Positions 1-9,284 are shown, numbered from the stretch's first letter. The stretch is DNA of 40,295 nucleotides from Streptomyces sp. MUM 178J (GCF_022414575.1 NZ_JADWYQ010000053.1:1-40295), one strand, 5' to 3'. Notes: generated from the sequence alone by a model not told the origin. Program-made: numbers and translations.

Positions 1-1171
1 CCGCCCGCGGCCGGGGCGTGCCGAGCAGCGCGCCGACCGCGGTCAGCTCTTCGGAGGCCTCGCGCGCCGCCGCCAGGTCGTGCGACGCCAGCATGACCTC
101 CACATACGCGGGCAGGAAGCGGGCCCGCTCGACGCCGCCGCCGTCGGGCATCTCGCCCGCCAGCCGCAGGACGGCCGCCACGGCCGCGTCCGTGCGCCCC
201 TGCGCCAGCCTGAGCAGGGCCAGTCCCGGCTGCGGATCGGCTCCGGCGTCCGCGGCCCGCCGGAACTCCGCCTCGGCGTCGCCGTACGCGCCGCGCAGCC
301 GGTGGAGCTCGCCCAGCAGGCAGCGGGCCGCGGTCTCGGGCCCGCCCGGAACCGCGCACGCACGGCGGGCCGCGGCCAGCGCCTCCGTCCAACTGCCGCG
401 CAGGTGCAGCATCTCGGCGTGGTGCAGCAGCCACCGCCCCCGGTACGGAACGAGCTGCGGCTGCCCCGCGCACCAGCGGCCGAGGGCCTCGGTCCACGTC
501 CGCGCCCGCCGTACGTCGAGGATCTCCCGGCAGGCTTCGACGCGGCCGCAGTAGGCCTCTCCGGCGACCACCGGGGAGACCTCGCCCTCCTGGACGGCGA
601 CCATGGCCCCGTCGAGGAGGGCGCTGCCCTCGTCGGTCCAGCCGAGGCGGATCAGCGCCCGGCCCGCACCGTGGCGGGCCAGGGTGAGCAGATCGGGGTC
701 CCGGAAGCGCTCCCCGGCCTGGGAGGCCTCGCCGAAGGCGGCGTACGCGTGGGCGGCGTCGCGCTCGAAGAGGGCCTGCAGGCCGGTCAGACAGCGCAGA
801 TATCCCTGCTCGGCGCAGTCGGGCCGGCCGTCCTCGTCGAGCAGGCGGCGGGCCCGGCCGGCCCAGCCGCTCGCGCGCGGGAGGTCACCGGCGCCCAGGA
901 GCCGGTAGGCGAGCCAGAAGGCGCAGCGGGCGGCTTGCGGCCGATCGCCTCGGTGCAGCCACGCGTGGTGGGCGCGGACCCGGGCCTCGTCGCTGCCGAG
1001 TTCGTCACCGGCCAGATATCCGGCGACGGCGAGGCGCTCCAGGTCCTCGGGGCCCAGCGGAGCGGCGAGATCGGCGGCGGCCAGCTCCGCTTGGGCGTCG
1101 TGCCACGCCCGCCGTGCGAAGGCGGAGCGGCCGCGGTCGAGGGGCGGCGCGTGGGGCGCCGTGGGGGCCAT
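1..1171 (-). CDS. LuxR-family/TPR-type transcriptional regulator, 3' part cut by window edge
   Basis: The gene reads leftward from an ATG at 1171 and stays open to the window edge, giving about 390 visible codons. The translation is rich in Ala, Leu and Arg and made of TPR-like helical pairs (for example RGSWTEALAAARRA and LRGAYGDAEAEFRRAADA). This matches the sensor half of a common Streptomyces family whose C-terminus carries a LuxR-type helix-turn-helix. That DNA-binding domain would lie beyond base 1 and is not seen, so the regulatory role is inferred from family resemblance. Third codon positions are strongly G/C in this frame. Upstream lies a repeat-rich gap and then the GT87-PAP2 gene on the same strand, about 340 bp away. 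A GTG a few codons further upstream is a possible alternative start. Confidence 0.7.
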   Translation of the reverse strand, partial: MAPTAPHAPPLDRGRSAFARRAWHDAQAELAAADLAAPLGPEDLERLAVAGYLAGDELGSDEARVRAHHAWLHRGDRPQAARCAFWLAYRLLGAGDLPRASGWAGRARRLLDEDGRPDCAEQGYLRCLTGLQALFERDAAHAYAAFGEASQAGERFRDPDLLTLARHGAGRALIRLGWTDEGSALLDGAMVAVQEGEVSPVVAGEAYCGRVEACREILDVRRARTWTEALGRWCAGQPQLVPYRGRWLLHHAEMLHLRGSWTEALAAARRACAVPGGPETAARCLLGELHRLRGAYGDAEAEFRRAADAGADPQPGLALLRLAQGRTDAAVAAVLRLAGEMPDGGGVERARFLPAYVEVMLASHDLAAAREASEELTAVGALLGTPRPRA

Positions 1172-1328
1172 GTCGCCCTTGTACCACGCCGGGCGCGGGG
1201 CCGCCTGCGGACCGCGGGTCGGCCCCCGGGTGGCGGACCGGCCGGTAGGGGCGGATCCTGACGGAACGCGGCGATCCACCCCGGGGGGCCGCCCATGGAG
1301 GCGTCCTCCCGGGCCGTGCGTGACGTCT

Positions 1329-1545
1329 GTGCGTTTCGCCGTGCGCGGGGCGGGGATGTGGCCCGTGCGTTTCGCCGTGCGCGGGGCGGGGATGTGGCCC
1401 GTGCGTTTCGCCGTGTCCCCGGGCGGGGTGCGGCCCGTGCGTTTCGCCGTGCGTGGGCCGGGCGTGACGCCCGTGTGCTTCGCGGTGTCCCCGGGCGGGG
1501 GTGTGGCCCGTGCGCTACGCCGTGCCGCCCGCGCCCGCCCGCGCC
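1329..1545. repeat. 36-bp GC-rich tandem repeat, six copies
   Basis: Six imperfect copies begin at 1329, 1365, 1401, 1437, 1473 and 1510, each opening with a version of GTGCGTTTCGCCGTG. The first two copies are nearly identical; later ones diverge in the middle. The sixth copy contains the stop codon (1515-1517) of the GT87-PAP2 gene, so the array runs from that gene's 3' end into the gap before the LuxR-type gene. The 36-bp period keeps reading frames open on both strands, but none has a credible start. The rest of the gap (1172-1328) holds nothing I recognise beyond presumed promoter sequence for the leftward gene. Confidence 0.85.
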
Positions 1546-3584
1546 ATGTCCTTCCCCACGGCGGCCCGCGCTCCGCCGCCGCCTTCGTCGGCTCCGTCTC
1601 CGCCCCCCGGGCCTGCGCGTCCGGCCTCCGGAAGCGGCAGCAGCCGCCGCCGTCCGGACAACACGTATGTGAGCCCGAATCCCGCCGCCACGACGGCCGC
1701 ACCGCCTGCCGCGTCCAGCACCCAGTGGTTGGCGGTGGCGACGATCGCGCAGACCGTGAAGAGCGGATGGAGCAGCCCCAGCAACTTCATCCACAGCTTG
1801 GGCGCGAGGACGACCGCCACCACACCGCACCACAGAGACCAGCCGAAGTGCAGCGACGGCATGGCCGCGTACTGGTTGGTGACGGCCGTCATCGCCCCGT
1901 AGTCGGGGTTGGCGAGGTCCTGCGGGCCGTGGACGGTGTCGATGAAGCCCAGTCCGGGCATCAGGCGCGGCGGGGCAAGCGGGAAGAGCCAGAAGCCGAG
2001 CAGCGCGAGCAGCGTGGCGAAGGCGAGCGAGGAGCGCGCCCATCGGTAGTCGGCGGGGCGGCGGGCGTAGAGGATCCCGAGGATCGTCAGCGGGATCAGG
2101 AAGTGGAACGACGTGTAGTAGAAGTTGAAGAAGGCTTCCGCCCACTCGATCTCGACTACCGCCTGGTTGACGGCGTGCTCGACGTCGATGCCGAGCGCCT
2201 GCTCGACGGAGAGGATCAGCCGGCCGTGCTCCTCGGCCGCGCCGACGCTGCCCGTGGCAGCGAGGCGGATCTGCGAGTACACGGAGTAGCCGACCCTTAT
2301 CGCCAGCAGTTCGAGCAGCAGGTTCGGTCTGCTGAGCACGCGCCGCCAGAACGGCAGCAGGGGCACCCGGCGCCAGCGGGAGGCGACGGGGGTCGCGTAC
2401 CGCGTGGGCACGGGCCGGCGGAAATACGGGGAGTCGAGCGTCAGGAAGGGTACGGCGCAGGCGGCGGCGAGCGCGGCGATGAGCAGGGCGTTGTCCCGCA
2501 CGGGGTGCAGCACTGCGAGGTTTGGCAGCAGCATCTTGCCCGGCAGCGTCATCGCCAGCACGATCAGCACGGGCCACAGCATCCGGTCGGAGGCCCGCTT
2601 GCCGACCCGGCCGACGACGGCGAGCAGCACCCACAGCAGCTGGTGCTGCCAGGCGGTGGGGGAGACGGCGACGGCGACGCAGCCGGTCAGGGCGACGGCC
2701 AGCAGAAGCTGCCCGTCGCGGGCGTAGCGGACTGCGCGGCGCAGCCCGATGAAGCAGACGCCGGCGGCGAGGACCGTGTAGACGGCGATCTCCAGCGGTC
2801 CTTCGAGGCCGAAGCGGAGGAGCGCGCCGTGCAGGGAGTGGTTGGCGAGGCTGTCGGGTCGAGTGCCGAGCCCGGCGCCCGCGAGATGGTGCACCCAGTA
2901 CGTCCACGAGTCGCTGGGCAGCGCGGCGGCTGCGAGCGCGGAACAGGCGGCGAAGGTGCCGGCGGCGCTGACGGCGGCGGTGCGGCGGCCCGTCAGCCAC
3001 AGCAGCGGTGCGAAGAGCAGCACGGTCGGCTGGAGGGCCGCGCCGACGCCGATGAGCAGGCCGGCGGACCGCTCTCCGCGTGCGGCGAAGCAGCCGAGGA
3101 GCACCAGCAGGACGGGGATGATGCTGGTCTGGCCGAGGTGGAAGCTGTTGCGCACGGGCAGCGACAGCATGAGCAGGCTGATCGCGACGGGCGCGGCCAG
3201 CAGTTTGCTGCGGCGGGACACGGGCATGGGCAGGGCGCGGGCTGCGACCAGGCCGAGGGCGACGACGAGGAGCAGGGTGCCGAACGTCCACACCACCCCG
3301 AACGTCTGCTCTGCCGAGCGTGCGAACGGTTTGAGGACCAGGCCGGCGAAGGGAGTGCCGGTGAACGTCTCGGCGTCGTACAGCGATCCGCTGACGTGCA
3401 GCACGCCGCCCTCGCCGATCCAGGTCTCCAGGTCGACGAGCCGTTCGCCGGGCGGCGACGTGAGGACGGCCGCTGTCTGCCGTATCGCGAGTACGGCGGC
3501 GACGACCCAGAGGAAAACCCTGGCCAGGGCCATCCGCGATGCCGTCGTCGCGCTGCCGTTCACGCTGTGCTCCGCGTTCGCCAC
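1515..3584 (-). CDS. Bifunctional GT87 glycosyltransferase / PAP2-family phosphatase membrane protein
   Basis: 689 residues if started at the GTG at 3584, which has GGGGAGG about 10 nt upstream; an ATG at 3644 gives 20 more residues without a good ribosome site. The N-terminal two thirds is a polytopic membrane domain of the DUF2029/GT87 type, a family that uses polyprenyl-phosphate-mannose donors. The C-terminal third is a PAP2 (inositol-phosphoceramide-synthase-like) domain: MPSLHFGWS near residue 576 and ANHWVLD near residue 622 supply the expected histidines and aspartate. The last 40-50 residues are a Gly/Ala/Arg-rich tail running into a tandem repeat. NCBI-style annotation knows this fusion in Streptomyces. 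The actual lipid or polymer substrate is unknown; a role in making and then dephosphorylating or transferring a lipid-linked sugar is inference. Confidence 0.88.
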   Translation of the reverse strand: MANAEHSVNGSATTASRMALARVFLWVVAAVLAIRQTAAVLTSPPGERLVDLETWIGEGGVLHVSGSLYDAETFTGTPFAGLVLKPFARSAEQTFGVVWTFGTLLLVVALGLVAARALPMPVSRRSKLLAAPVAISLLMLSLPVRNSFHLGQTSIIPVLLVLLGCFAARGERSAGLLIGVGAALQPTVLLFAPLLWLTGRRTAAVSAAGTFAACSALAAAALPSDSWTYWVHHLAGAGLGTRPDSLANHSLHGALLRFGLEGPLEIAVYTVLAAGVCFIGLRRAVRYARDGQLLLAVALTGCVAVAVSPTAWQHQLLWVLLAVVGRVGKRASDRMLWPVLIVLAMTLPGKMLLPNLAVLHPVRDNALLIAALAAACAVPFLTLDSPYFRRPVPTRYATPVASRWRRVPLLPFWRRVLSRPNLLLELLAIRVGYSVYSQIRLAATGSVGAAEEHGRLILSVEQALGIDVEHAVNQAVVEIEWAEAFFNFYYTSFHFLIPLTILGILYARRPADYRWARSSLAFATLLALLGFWLFPLAPPRLMPGLGFIDTVHGPQDLANPDYGAMTAVTNQYAAMPSLHFGWSLWCGVVAVVLAPKLWMKLLGLLHPLFTVCAIVATANHWVLDAAGGAAVVAAGFGLTYVLSGRRRLLPLPEAGRAGPGGGDGADEGGGGARAAVGKDMARAGAGGTA

Positions 3585-3986
3585 CTCGCGCCGCGCCTCC
3601 CCACGTCTGTGATCCCGAGTCGGTAGAGCCTTGCACTTCCCCAAGGCAGAGACTCAGGCAACCCCCACTTCGCCTGACTGTCACCCCGTTTTGACCGGAA
3701 GTCCGTGATCGCAGGCAGACATACAAGACGATAAGCCCGACCGGGTGGCCTCTCATCCGCAAGGCCCGGGGCGGCGGCGGGCCGACCGCCTGCCCGGGCG
3801 ACGTCTCCGCCCCGGCCGGCAGCTGCTCCGGGGCGATGCCTCTGCCCTGGCCGGCGCCTGCTCCGGGGCGATGCCTCCGCCCTGGCCGGCGCCTGCTCCG
3901 GGGCGATGCCTCCGCCCCGTCGGGGCGATGTCCCGACGGAAACCAACGAACGGTCCGCCCGCCCGAACTGGCATAGGTTGGAGGCC
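3585..3986. other. Divergent intergenic region between GT87-PAP2 and O-methyltransferase
   Basis: About 400 bp with no supported gene. The half next to the GT87-PAP2 gene is less GC-rich and probably holds its promoter. The half next to the O-methyltransferase is occupied by a 35-bp tandem repeat (3823-3927). Reading frames crossing this stretch lack codon bias and are not called. Confidence 0.7.
3823..3927. repeat. 35-bp tandem repeat, three copies
   Basis: Copies starting at 3823, 3858 and 3893 share CTGCTCCGGGGCGATGCCTC and continue into GCCCTGGCCGGCGC. The first two copies differ at only one or two positions and the third degrades after 20 bases. A weaker related unit precedes them near 3790. 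A period of 35 is not a multiple of three, so the array does not preserve a reading frame. It lies 60-165 bp upstream of the O-methyltransferase start. Confidence 0.85.
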
Positions 3987-4664
3987 ATGACTCAGGAACA
4001 GTGGAACGCCGTCGACGCCTACCTCACCGACATGCTCATCCCGGACGACCTCGCCCTGGACTCCGCACTTGAGGCGAGCGACGCCGCGGGCCTGCCGCGA
4101 ATCGCAGTCTCGGCCCCACAGGGGAAGCTGCTGCACCTGCTGGCGCGGACGCAGGGCGCGCGTCGTGTGCTGGAGATCGGAACGCTGGGCGGCTACAGCA
4201 CGATCTGGCTGGCCCGGGCGTTGCCGCAGGACGGCGGCAGGCTGATCTCCCTTGAGTACGACCCCGCCCATGCGGAAGTGGCCCGGGCGAACATCGCCGC
4301 CGCCGGACTGGACAAGATCGTCGAGGTGCGCACGGGTGCGGCGCTCGACACCCTTCCGGAGATCGCGGCGGAGCTGGGCGAGCCGGACCGGTTCGACCTG
4401 GTCTTCATCGACGCAGACAAGAAGAACAACCCCCGCTATGTGGAGTGGGCGCTGCGGCTGACCCGCCCGGGCGGCGTGATCATCGTGGACAACGTGGTGC
4501 GCGCGGGCCGCGTGACCGAGGACGGCAGCGGCGACGAGGCGATCGAGGCCACCCGCAGGATGTTCGAACTGGTGGCGCGGGAACCGCGACTGGACGCCAC
4601 GGCGGTGCAGACTGTGGGCACCAAGGGGTACGACGGCTTCCTGCTGGTCCGCGTGGTGTCCTGA
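3987..4664 (+). CDS. Class I SAM-dependent O-methyltransferase (COMT/YrrM type)
   Basis: 225 residues from the ATG at 3987, preceded by TTGGAGG; the spacing is short but no in-frame alternative has a better site. Motif I is VLEIGTLGGYSTIWLARALP, followed by the acidic LISLEYDP that holds the SAM ribose. The metal-binding motif VFIDADKKNN and the later IIVDNVVRAGRV are those of cation-dependent O-methyltransferases acting on catechol-like hydroxyls. The length is normal for the family. The protein should be cytosolic. Its substrate cannot be read from the sequence. It is followed by a small ORF and the MhuD-like gene on the same strand. Confidence 0.92.
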   Translation: MTQEQWNAVDAYLTDMLIPDDLALDSALEASDAAGLPRIAVSAPQGKLLHLLARTQGARRVLEIGTLGGYSTIWLARALPQDGGRLISLEYDPAHAEVARANIAAAGLDKIVEVRTGAALDTLPEIAAELGEPDRFDLVFIDADKKNNPRYVEWALRLTRPGGVIIVDNVVRAGRVTEDGSGDEAIEATRRMFELVAREPRLDATAVQTVGTKGYDGFLLVRVVS

Positions 4665-4748
4665 CCTGTTCCCCGATCGGGACGAGCGCGGAGAGCCCGG
4701 CGGCGCCGCTGACCCGTAAGGAGCGCGAAGGGCTTCTGACGGCACCTC

Positions 4749-4937
4749 ATGTCGCAGGCCCTGTCGGTCGACTCCGGCGAGTCCGGCCGGGCCCCGCTGA
4801 CGGAGCCGGCCGCCCGCACTCTGCCCGCCGACACGATGGACGGCCATGCCGCCTTCGCCGAGAAGGAACACGGCGAGGAGGCTGTCTTCCGGGTGCGCCC
4901 GGAGCGCTGGGTCGGCACCGACCTCGGCTCGGTGTAG
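4749..4937 (+). CDS. Small hypothetical protein (62 aa)
   Basis: A 62-codon frame with about 90% G/C at third positions, as in the neighbouring real genes. It ends with TAG 14 nt before the start of the MhuD-like gene. The product is acidic, with no membrane segment, no cysteine and a WVGTDLGSV terminus. I do not recognise a family. The ribosome-binding site is weak (GAAGGGC about 15 nt upstream), and a stop lies 12 nt before the ATG, so the frame cannot be extended. It could be a real small gene transcribed with its neighbour or the remnant of a larger one. Confidence 0.45.
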   Translation: MSQALSVDSGESGRAPLTEPAARTLPADTMDGHAAFAEKEHGEEAVFRVRPERWVGTDLGSV

Positions 4938-4951
4938 GGCAGGATGGCGTC

Positions 4952-5290
4952 ATGAGCATCGTGAAGATCAATGTGCTGACCGTCCCAGCTGAGCAGCGCG
5001 AGGTTCTGGAGGAGCGATTCGCCTCCCGCGCGGGCATGGTGGAGAACTCCGACGGCTTCGAGTGGTTCGAGCTGCTGCGCCCCGTCGAGGGCACCGACCG
5101 GTACCTCGTCTACACCCGCTGGCGCTCGGAGGCGGACTTCCAGGCATGGATGGAGGGTCCGATGCGCGCCGCCCACCAGGGCCGCGGAGACCAGTCCGGC
5201 GAGCGCCCCAAGCCGGCGGCCACGGACTCCACGGTGTGGACCTTCGACGTGGTCCAGCAGGCGGCCCCGGCGGCGCGCGCGGCCGAGTGA
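4952..5290 (+). CDS. mhuD: MhuD-like heme-degrading monooxygenase (ABM superfamily)
   Basis: 112 residues from the ATG at 4952, with AGGGCAGG 8 nt upstream. It is a single antibiotic-biosynthesis-monooxygenase (dimeric ferredoxin-like) domain. Compared from memory with Mycobacterium tuberculosis MhuD, the stretches VKIN, RFA.RA..VENS.GF, LLRPV.G..RY and FQAW..GP..AAH line up without gaps. The three residues used by IsdG/MhuD enzymes fall at the same positions: Asn7, Trp66 and His75. These enzymes open heme to release iron, without CO in the MhuD case. The C-terminal 30 residues (Gln/Ala-rich) diverge. No heme uptake genes are adjacent. A generic ABM monooxygenase is the alternative reading, but the triad favours heme. 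A hairpin terminator follows. Confidence 0.8.
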   Translation: MSIVKINVLTVPAEQREVLEERFASRAGMVENSDGFEWFELLRPVEGTDRYLVYTRWRSEADFQAWMEGPMRAAHQGRGDQSGERPKPAATDSTVWTFDVVQQAAPAARAAE

Positions 5291-5333
5291 CGGCCTGGAC
5301 CTTCACTCCGGAGGCGTTCGACTCCCCCGGCTT

Positions 5334-5360
5334 CCCCTCCGCGGGCGCGCTGCGGAGGGG
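5334..5360. terminator. Hairpin between convergent MhuD-like and P450 genes
   Basis: CCCCTCCGC (5334-5342) pairs perfectly with GCGGAGGGG (5352-5360) around a 9-nt loop. It lies 44 nt past the MhuD-like stop and 144 nt past the end of the oppositely oriented P450 gene. There is no U-tract, as is usual in Streptomyces. Confidence 0.6.
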
Positions 5361-5503
5361 TGCTGCACCGAGGCGCCCGGCTGGAGCCGGCGGAGGCCCG
5401 CCGCTCTGCGGCTGGCGCCTCTCCCCGGGCGTCGGGACGGGCCGGCGGGCGGCAGGGGCGGGGCGTAGGGGATGAGCCCCTGCCTCCCACGTATGAGGCG
5501 GCG

Positions 5504-6796
5504 TCAGAGTCCCACGCCGACCCGGAGCTCCTTGATGCCGTTGAGCCAGGCCGAGCGCAGCCGTCGCGGCTCGCCCGCCAGGCTCAGGTTCGGAAGGGTG
5601 TCGGCGACCGCGTTGAAGATCAGGTCGATCTCCATCACGGCCAGGGACTTGCCGAGGCAGAAGTGCGGGCCTCCGCCGCCGAAGCCCAGGTGGGGGTTGG
5701 GGTCCCGTGTGATGTCGAAGACCTCGGGACGGTCGAAGACCTCGGGGTCGTGGTTGGCCGAGGAGTAGAAGAGCCCCACCCTGTCGCCCTTGGCGATCCG
5801 TGCTCCGCCCAGCTCGACGTCCTGTGTGGCGGTCCGCTGGAAGGCGACCACCGGCGTCGCCCAGCGCACGATCTCCTCGGCCGCGGTCTTGGGACGTTCC
5901 CGTTTGTAGAGCTCCCACTCGGCGGGGTGGGTGAGGAAGGCGTGCATGCCGTGGCTGATGGCGTTGCGGGTGGTCTCATTGCCCGCGACCGCCAGCAGGA
6001 TGACGAAGAAGCCGAACTCGTCGGAGGAGAGATTGCCTTCGCCCTCCGCGGCGACGAGCTGGGTCACGATGTCCTCGGCCGGGCACTCCTTGCGGGCGGC
6101 GGCGAGGTTCATCGCATACGTGACGATCTCCAGCGCCGCCTCGGCGCCGATCTCCTCGGTGACGGCGTACTCCGGGTCGTCGTAGGCCGCCATCTTGTTG
6201 GACCAGTCGAAGATCCTGGCGCGGTCCTCCTGGGGTACGCCGATGAGCTCCGCGATGGCCTGGAGCGGCAGTTCGACGGCGATGTTCGTCACGAAGTCGA
6301 AGCTGCGGACGCCGCCCCCCGGCTTCCCGCCCCCCGGCTTCCCGTCCTCCGGCTTCCCGGCGCTCTGCAGCGCCGTCTCGACGATGGAGCGGGCGCGGCT
6401 GCGCAGCGCGTTCTCCAGGGAGCGCACCGCCCGGGGGGTGAAGCCGCGCTGCACGATCTGCCGGACCCGGGTGTGCTCGGGCGGGTCCATGTTGAGCATG
6501 ATCATCTTCTGGACGTCGATCTGGTCCCGGCTGATCGACTCATTGAACCGGATCACCGCGGTGTTGGTGTGCGAGGAGAACAGTTCGGGGTGGGTGGAGA
6601 CGTACCGCACGTCGGCATGCCGGGTGACGGCCCAGTACCCGGAGTCCTGGAACCCGGAGATCCCCGTCGGCTGGGCGCACCACCAGACGGGCGCGGTCCC
6701 GCGCGCCTCGGCGAACTCCGGGTGCGGGACACGGGACTGGAGCAGGTCGGGGTCGGTGAAGTCGAATCCTTGGGGAAGGCGGGGGCAGGGGGGCAT
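5504..6796 (-). CDS. cyp125: Cytochrome P450, CYP125-like (steroid side-chain hydroxylase family)
   Basis: 430 residues from the ATG at 6796, with GGAG 7 nt upstream. The opening PRLPQGFDFTDPDLL, the block VQKMIMLNMDPPEHTR (96-110), IAVELPLQAIAELIGVPQED (172-191) and SAWLNGIKELRV near the end are those of CYP125, the mycobacterial cholesterol C26/C27 monooxygenase. The I-helix AGNETTR (271-277), ExxR (E308-R311) and heme loop FGGGGPHFCLG (Cys380) are intact. An insertion near residues 147-162, made of a GKPxxG repeat encoded by 15-bp units, is absent from mycobacterial homologues I know. The gene is divergent from the FadA5-like thiolase with a KstR-type site between. The ferredoxin at 18.5 kb is a plausible electron donor. 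The substrate (sterol or other isoprenoid side chain) is inferred. Confidence 0.9.
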   Translation of the reverse strand: MPPCPRLPQGFDFTDPDLLQSRVPHPEFAEARGTAPVWWCAQPTGISGFQDSGYWAVTRHADVRYVSTHPELFSSHTNTAVIRFNESISRDQIDVQKMIMLNMDPPEHTRVRQIVQRGFTPRAVRSLENALRSRARSIVETALQSAGKPEDGKPGGGKPGGGVRSFDFVTNIAVELPLQAIAELIGVPQEDRARIFDWSNKMAAYDDPEYAVTEEIGAEAALEIVTYAMNLAAARKECPAEDIVTQLVAAEGEGNLSSDEFGFFVILLAVAGNETTRNAISHGMHAFLTHPAEWELYKRERPKTAAEEIVRWATPVVAFQRTATQDVELGGARIAKGDRVGLFYSSANHDPEVFDRPEVFDITRDPNPHLGFGGGGPHFCLGKSLAVMEIDLIFNAVADTLPNLSLAGEPRRLRSAWLNGIKELRVGVGL

Positions 6797-8321
<1,525 letters not shown>

Positions 8322-8454
8322 CCTCGGCGGCTGCGGCCTGCCTGCTGCGGCGTGCTGCGGTGCGTTGTGCCGTGATGCGTCCCGCCGCGGTGCGCGTCGT
8401 GCCGTGATGCGTCGGCCGAGGTGCTTCGTGCCGCGTCACGCCCCATATGCGAAA

Positions 8455-8497
8455 GGCCCCGGCGGCCGACCAAGGGGAATGGTCGGCCGCCGGGGCC
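8455..8497. terminator. Long perfect hairpin, bidirectional terminator
   Basis: An 18-bp perfect stem (8455-8472 with 8480-8497, beginning GGCCCCGGCGGCCGACCA) encloses the 7-nt loop AGGGGAA. It lies between the convergent thiolase and transglycosylase genes, 134 and 42 nt past their stops. It is preceded by GAAA and followed by CTCGTT. The stretch 8322-8454 is otherwise empty apart from two nearby copies of GTGCCGTGATGCGTC. Confidence 0.9.
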
Positions 8498-8538
8498 CTC
8501 GTTCACCGGGCCGTGCCGCCAGCGGCTCGGGGCCAGAC

Positions 8539-8940
8539 TCAGTACCAGTGGTTCGCCTGCCAGAACTTCCAGGCGCCGCACGGGCTGCCGTAGCGGTCGT
8601 TCATATAGTCCAGACCCCACTTGATCTGGGTCTTCGGGTTGGTCTTCCAGTCGGAGCCCGCCGAGGCCATCTTCGAGGCCGGCAGGGCCTGCACCAGGCC
8701 GTACGCACCCGAGGAGGGGTTCGTGGCGGTGTGGTCCCAGCCGGACTCACGCTCGACGATGTTGCTGAAGCACTTGAACTGGCCGGCGGGCATCATCTGC
8801 TTGGCGATCTGCTGCGGGGTCGCAGCGGCGGCCGTCGTGGTCGACCCCATCACCGCGCCTGCCGCACCCAGGAGCACAGCGGCGCCTGCGACGACGGTCT
8901 TCTGGCGGGCGGTGAAGCGGTTGATCAGCGAGCGGGTCAA
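8539..8940 (-). CDS. Secreted soluble lytic transglycosylase (SLT-type)
   Basis: 133 residues read from a TTG at 8938-8940. The N-terminus is a signal peptide: basic MTRSLINRFTARQK, then a hydrophobic AVLLGAAGAVMG and cleavage after TAAAA near residue 40. The mature part has the SLT motif NIVERESGW, with Glu65 the probable catalytic acid, then NPSSGAYGLVQALPASKMAS and the Trp-rich end GAWKFWQANHWY. Small enzymes of this type cut peptidoglycan glycan strands and are abundant in Streptomyces. The ribosome site is weak (TAGGT). A structured leader of about 100-200 nt precedes the gene. The gene converges on the thiolase with a strong terminator between. Confidence 0.9.
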   Translation of the reverse strand: MTRSLINRFTARQKTVVAGAAVLLGAAGAVMGSTTTAAAATPQQIAKQMMPAGQFKCFSNIVERESGWDHTATNPSSGAYGLVQALPASKMASAGSDWKTNPKTQIKWGLDYMNDRYGSPCGAWKFWQANHWY

Positions 8941-9284
8941 AGCGATACCTAACGTCGGGGGGCATGGTTCGTCGCCATGAGCGGCGTGGCTGAGCGGGGC
9001 TCGTACGCCGGGCTCGAAGCCCTGCGCCGCCTGGCGACCCGGACAGTTGTAAAGCAGGCGGCGGGGCCCGCGCCGTGAGCGGGCTCACTACGGAGATACG
9101 AGGCGGAACGGGAAGTACGGGGTAAATTTCCCGACCCTGGTATAGGGGGCATTTCTCCCGGTGGAGGCGGGGTCGGAAGGCCGCTCGGCCCGCCCGCACG
9201 GCTACGAAGCCGGGCCGTAGAGGGCCAATGTCCCGTGAGACGGCTCACCCGCCCGGGACTCTTCGGGGCCCGCTCAACGGCCGC
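8941..9284 (-). promoter_or_regulatory. Leader of the transglycosylase gene; possible c-di-AMP riboswitch
   Basis: A 344-bp gap between the end of the EcfS gene and the transglycosylase start. Read on the minus strand it contains several short helices: GTGAGC with GCTCAC near 9066-9090, GGGCT-TCG-AGCCC near 9010-9022, and CGCC with GGCG near 8970-8985. The block GAGCCCCGCTCAGCCACGCC roughly resembles the 3' part of ydaO-type c-di-AMP aptamers, which are known in front of Streptomyces cell-wall hydrolase genes. I could not place the other conserved ydaO blocks, so this is only a candidate. Confidence 0.3.

Noticed and set aside
1329..1545. CRISPR array
   Set aside because: The 36-bp units follow each other directly with no unique spacers, and no cas genes are present.
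787..3762. Very long minus-strand reading frame (991 codons) and a similar plus-strand one (1161-3626)
   Set aside because: They are antisense or out-of-frame shadows of the GT87-PAP2 gene. They lack domain structure, are Arg/Gly/Pro-rich and show the wrong third-position bias.
4439..5290. Plus-strand frame starting inside the O-methyltransferase and running into the MhuD-like gene
   Set aside because: Only the part from 4952 has family similarity and a ribosome site; the upstream half is an out-of-frame shadow.
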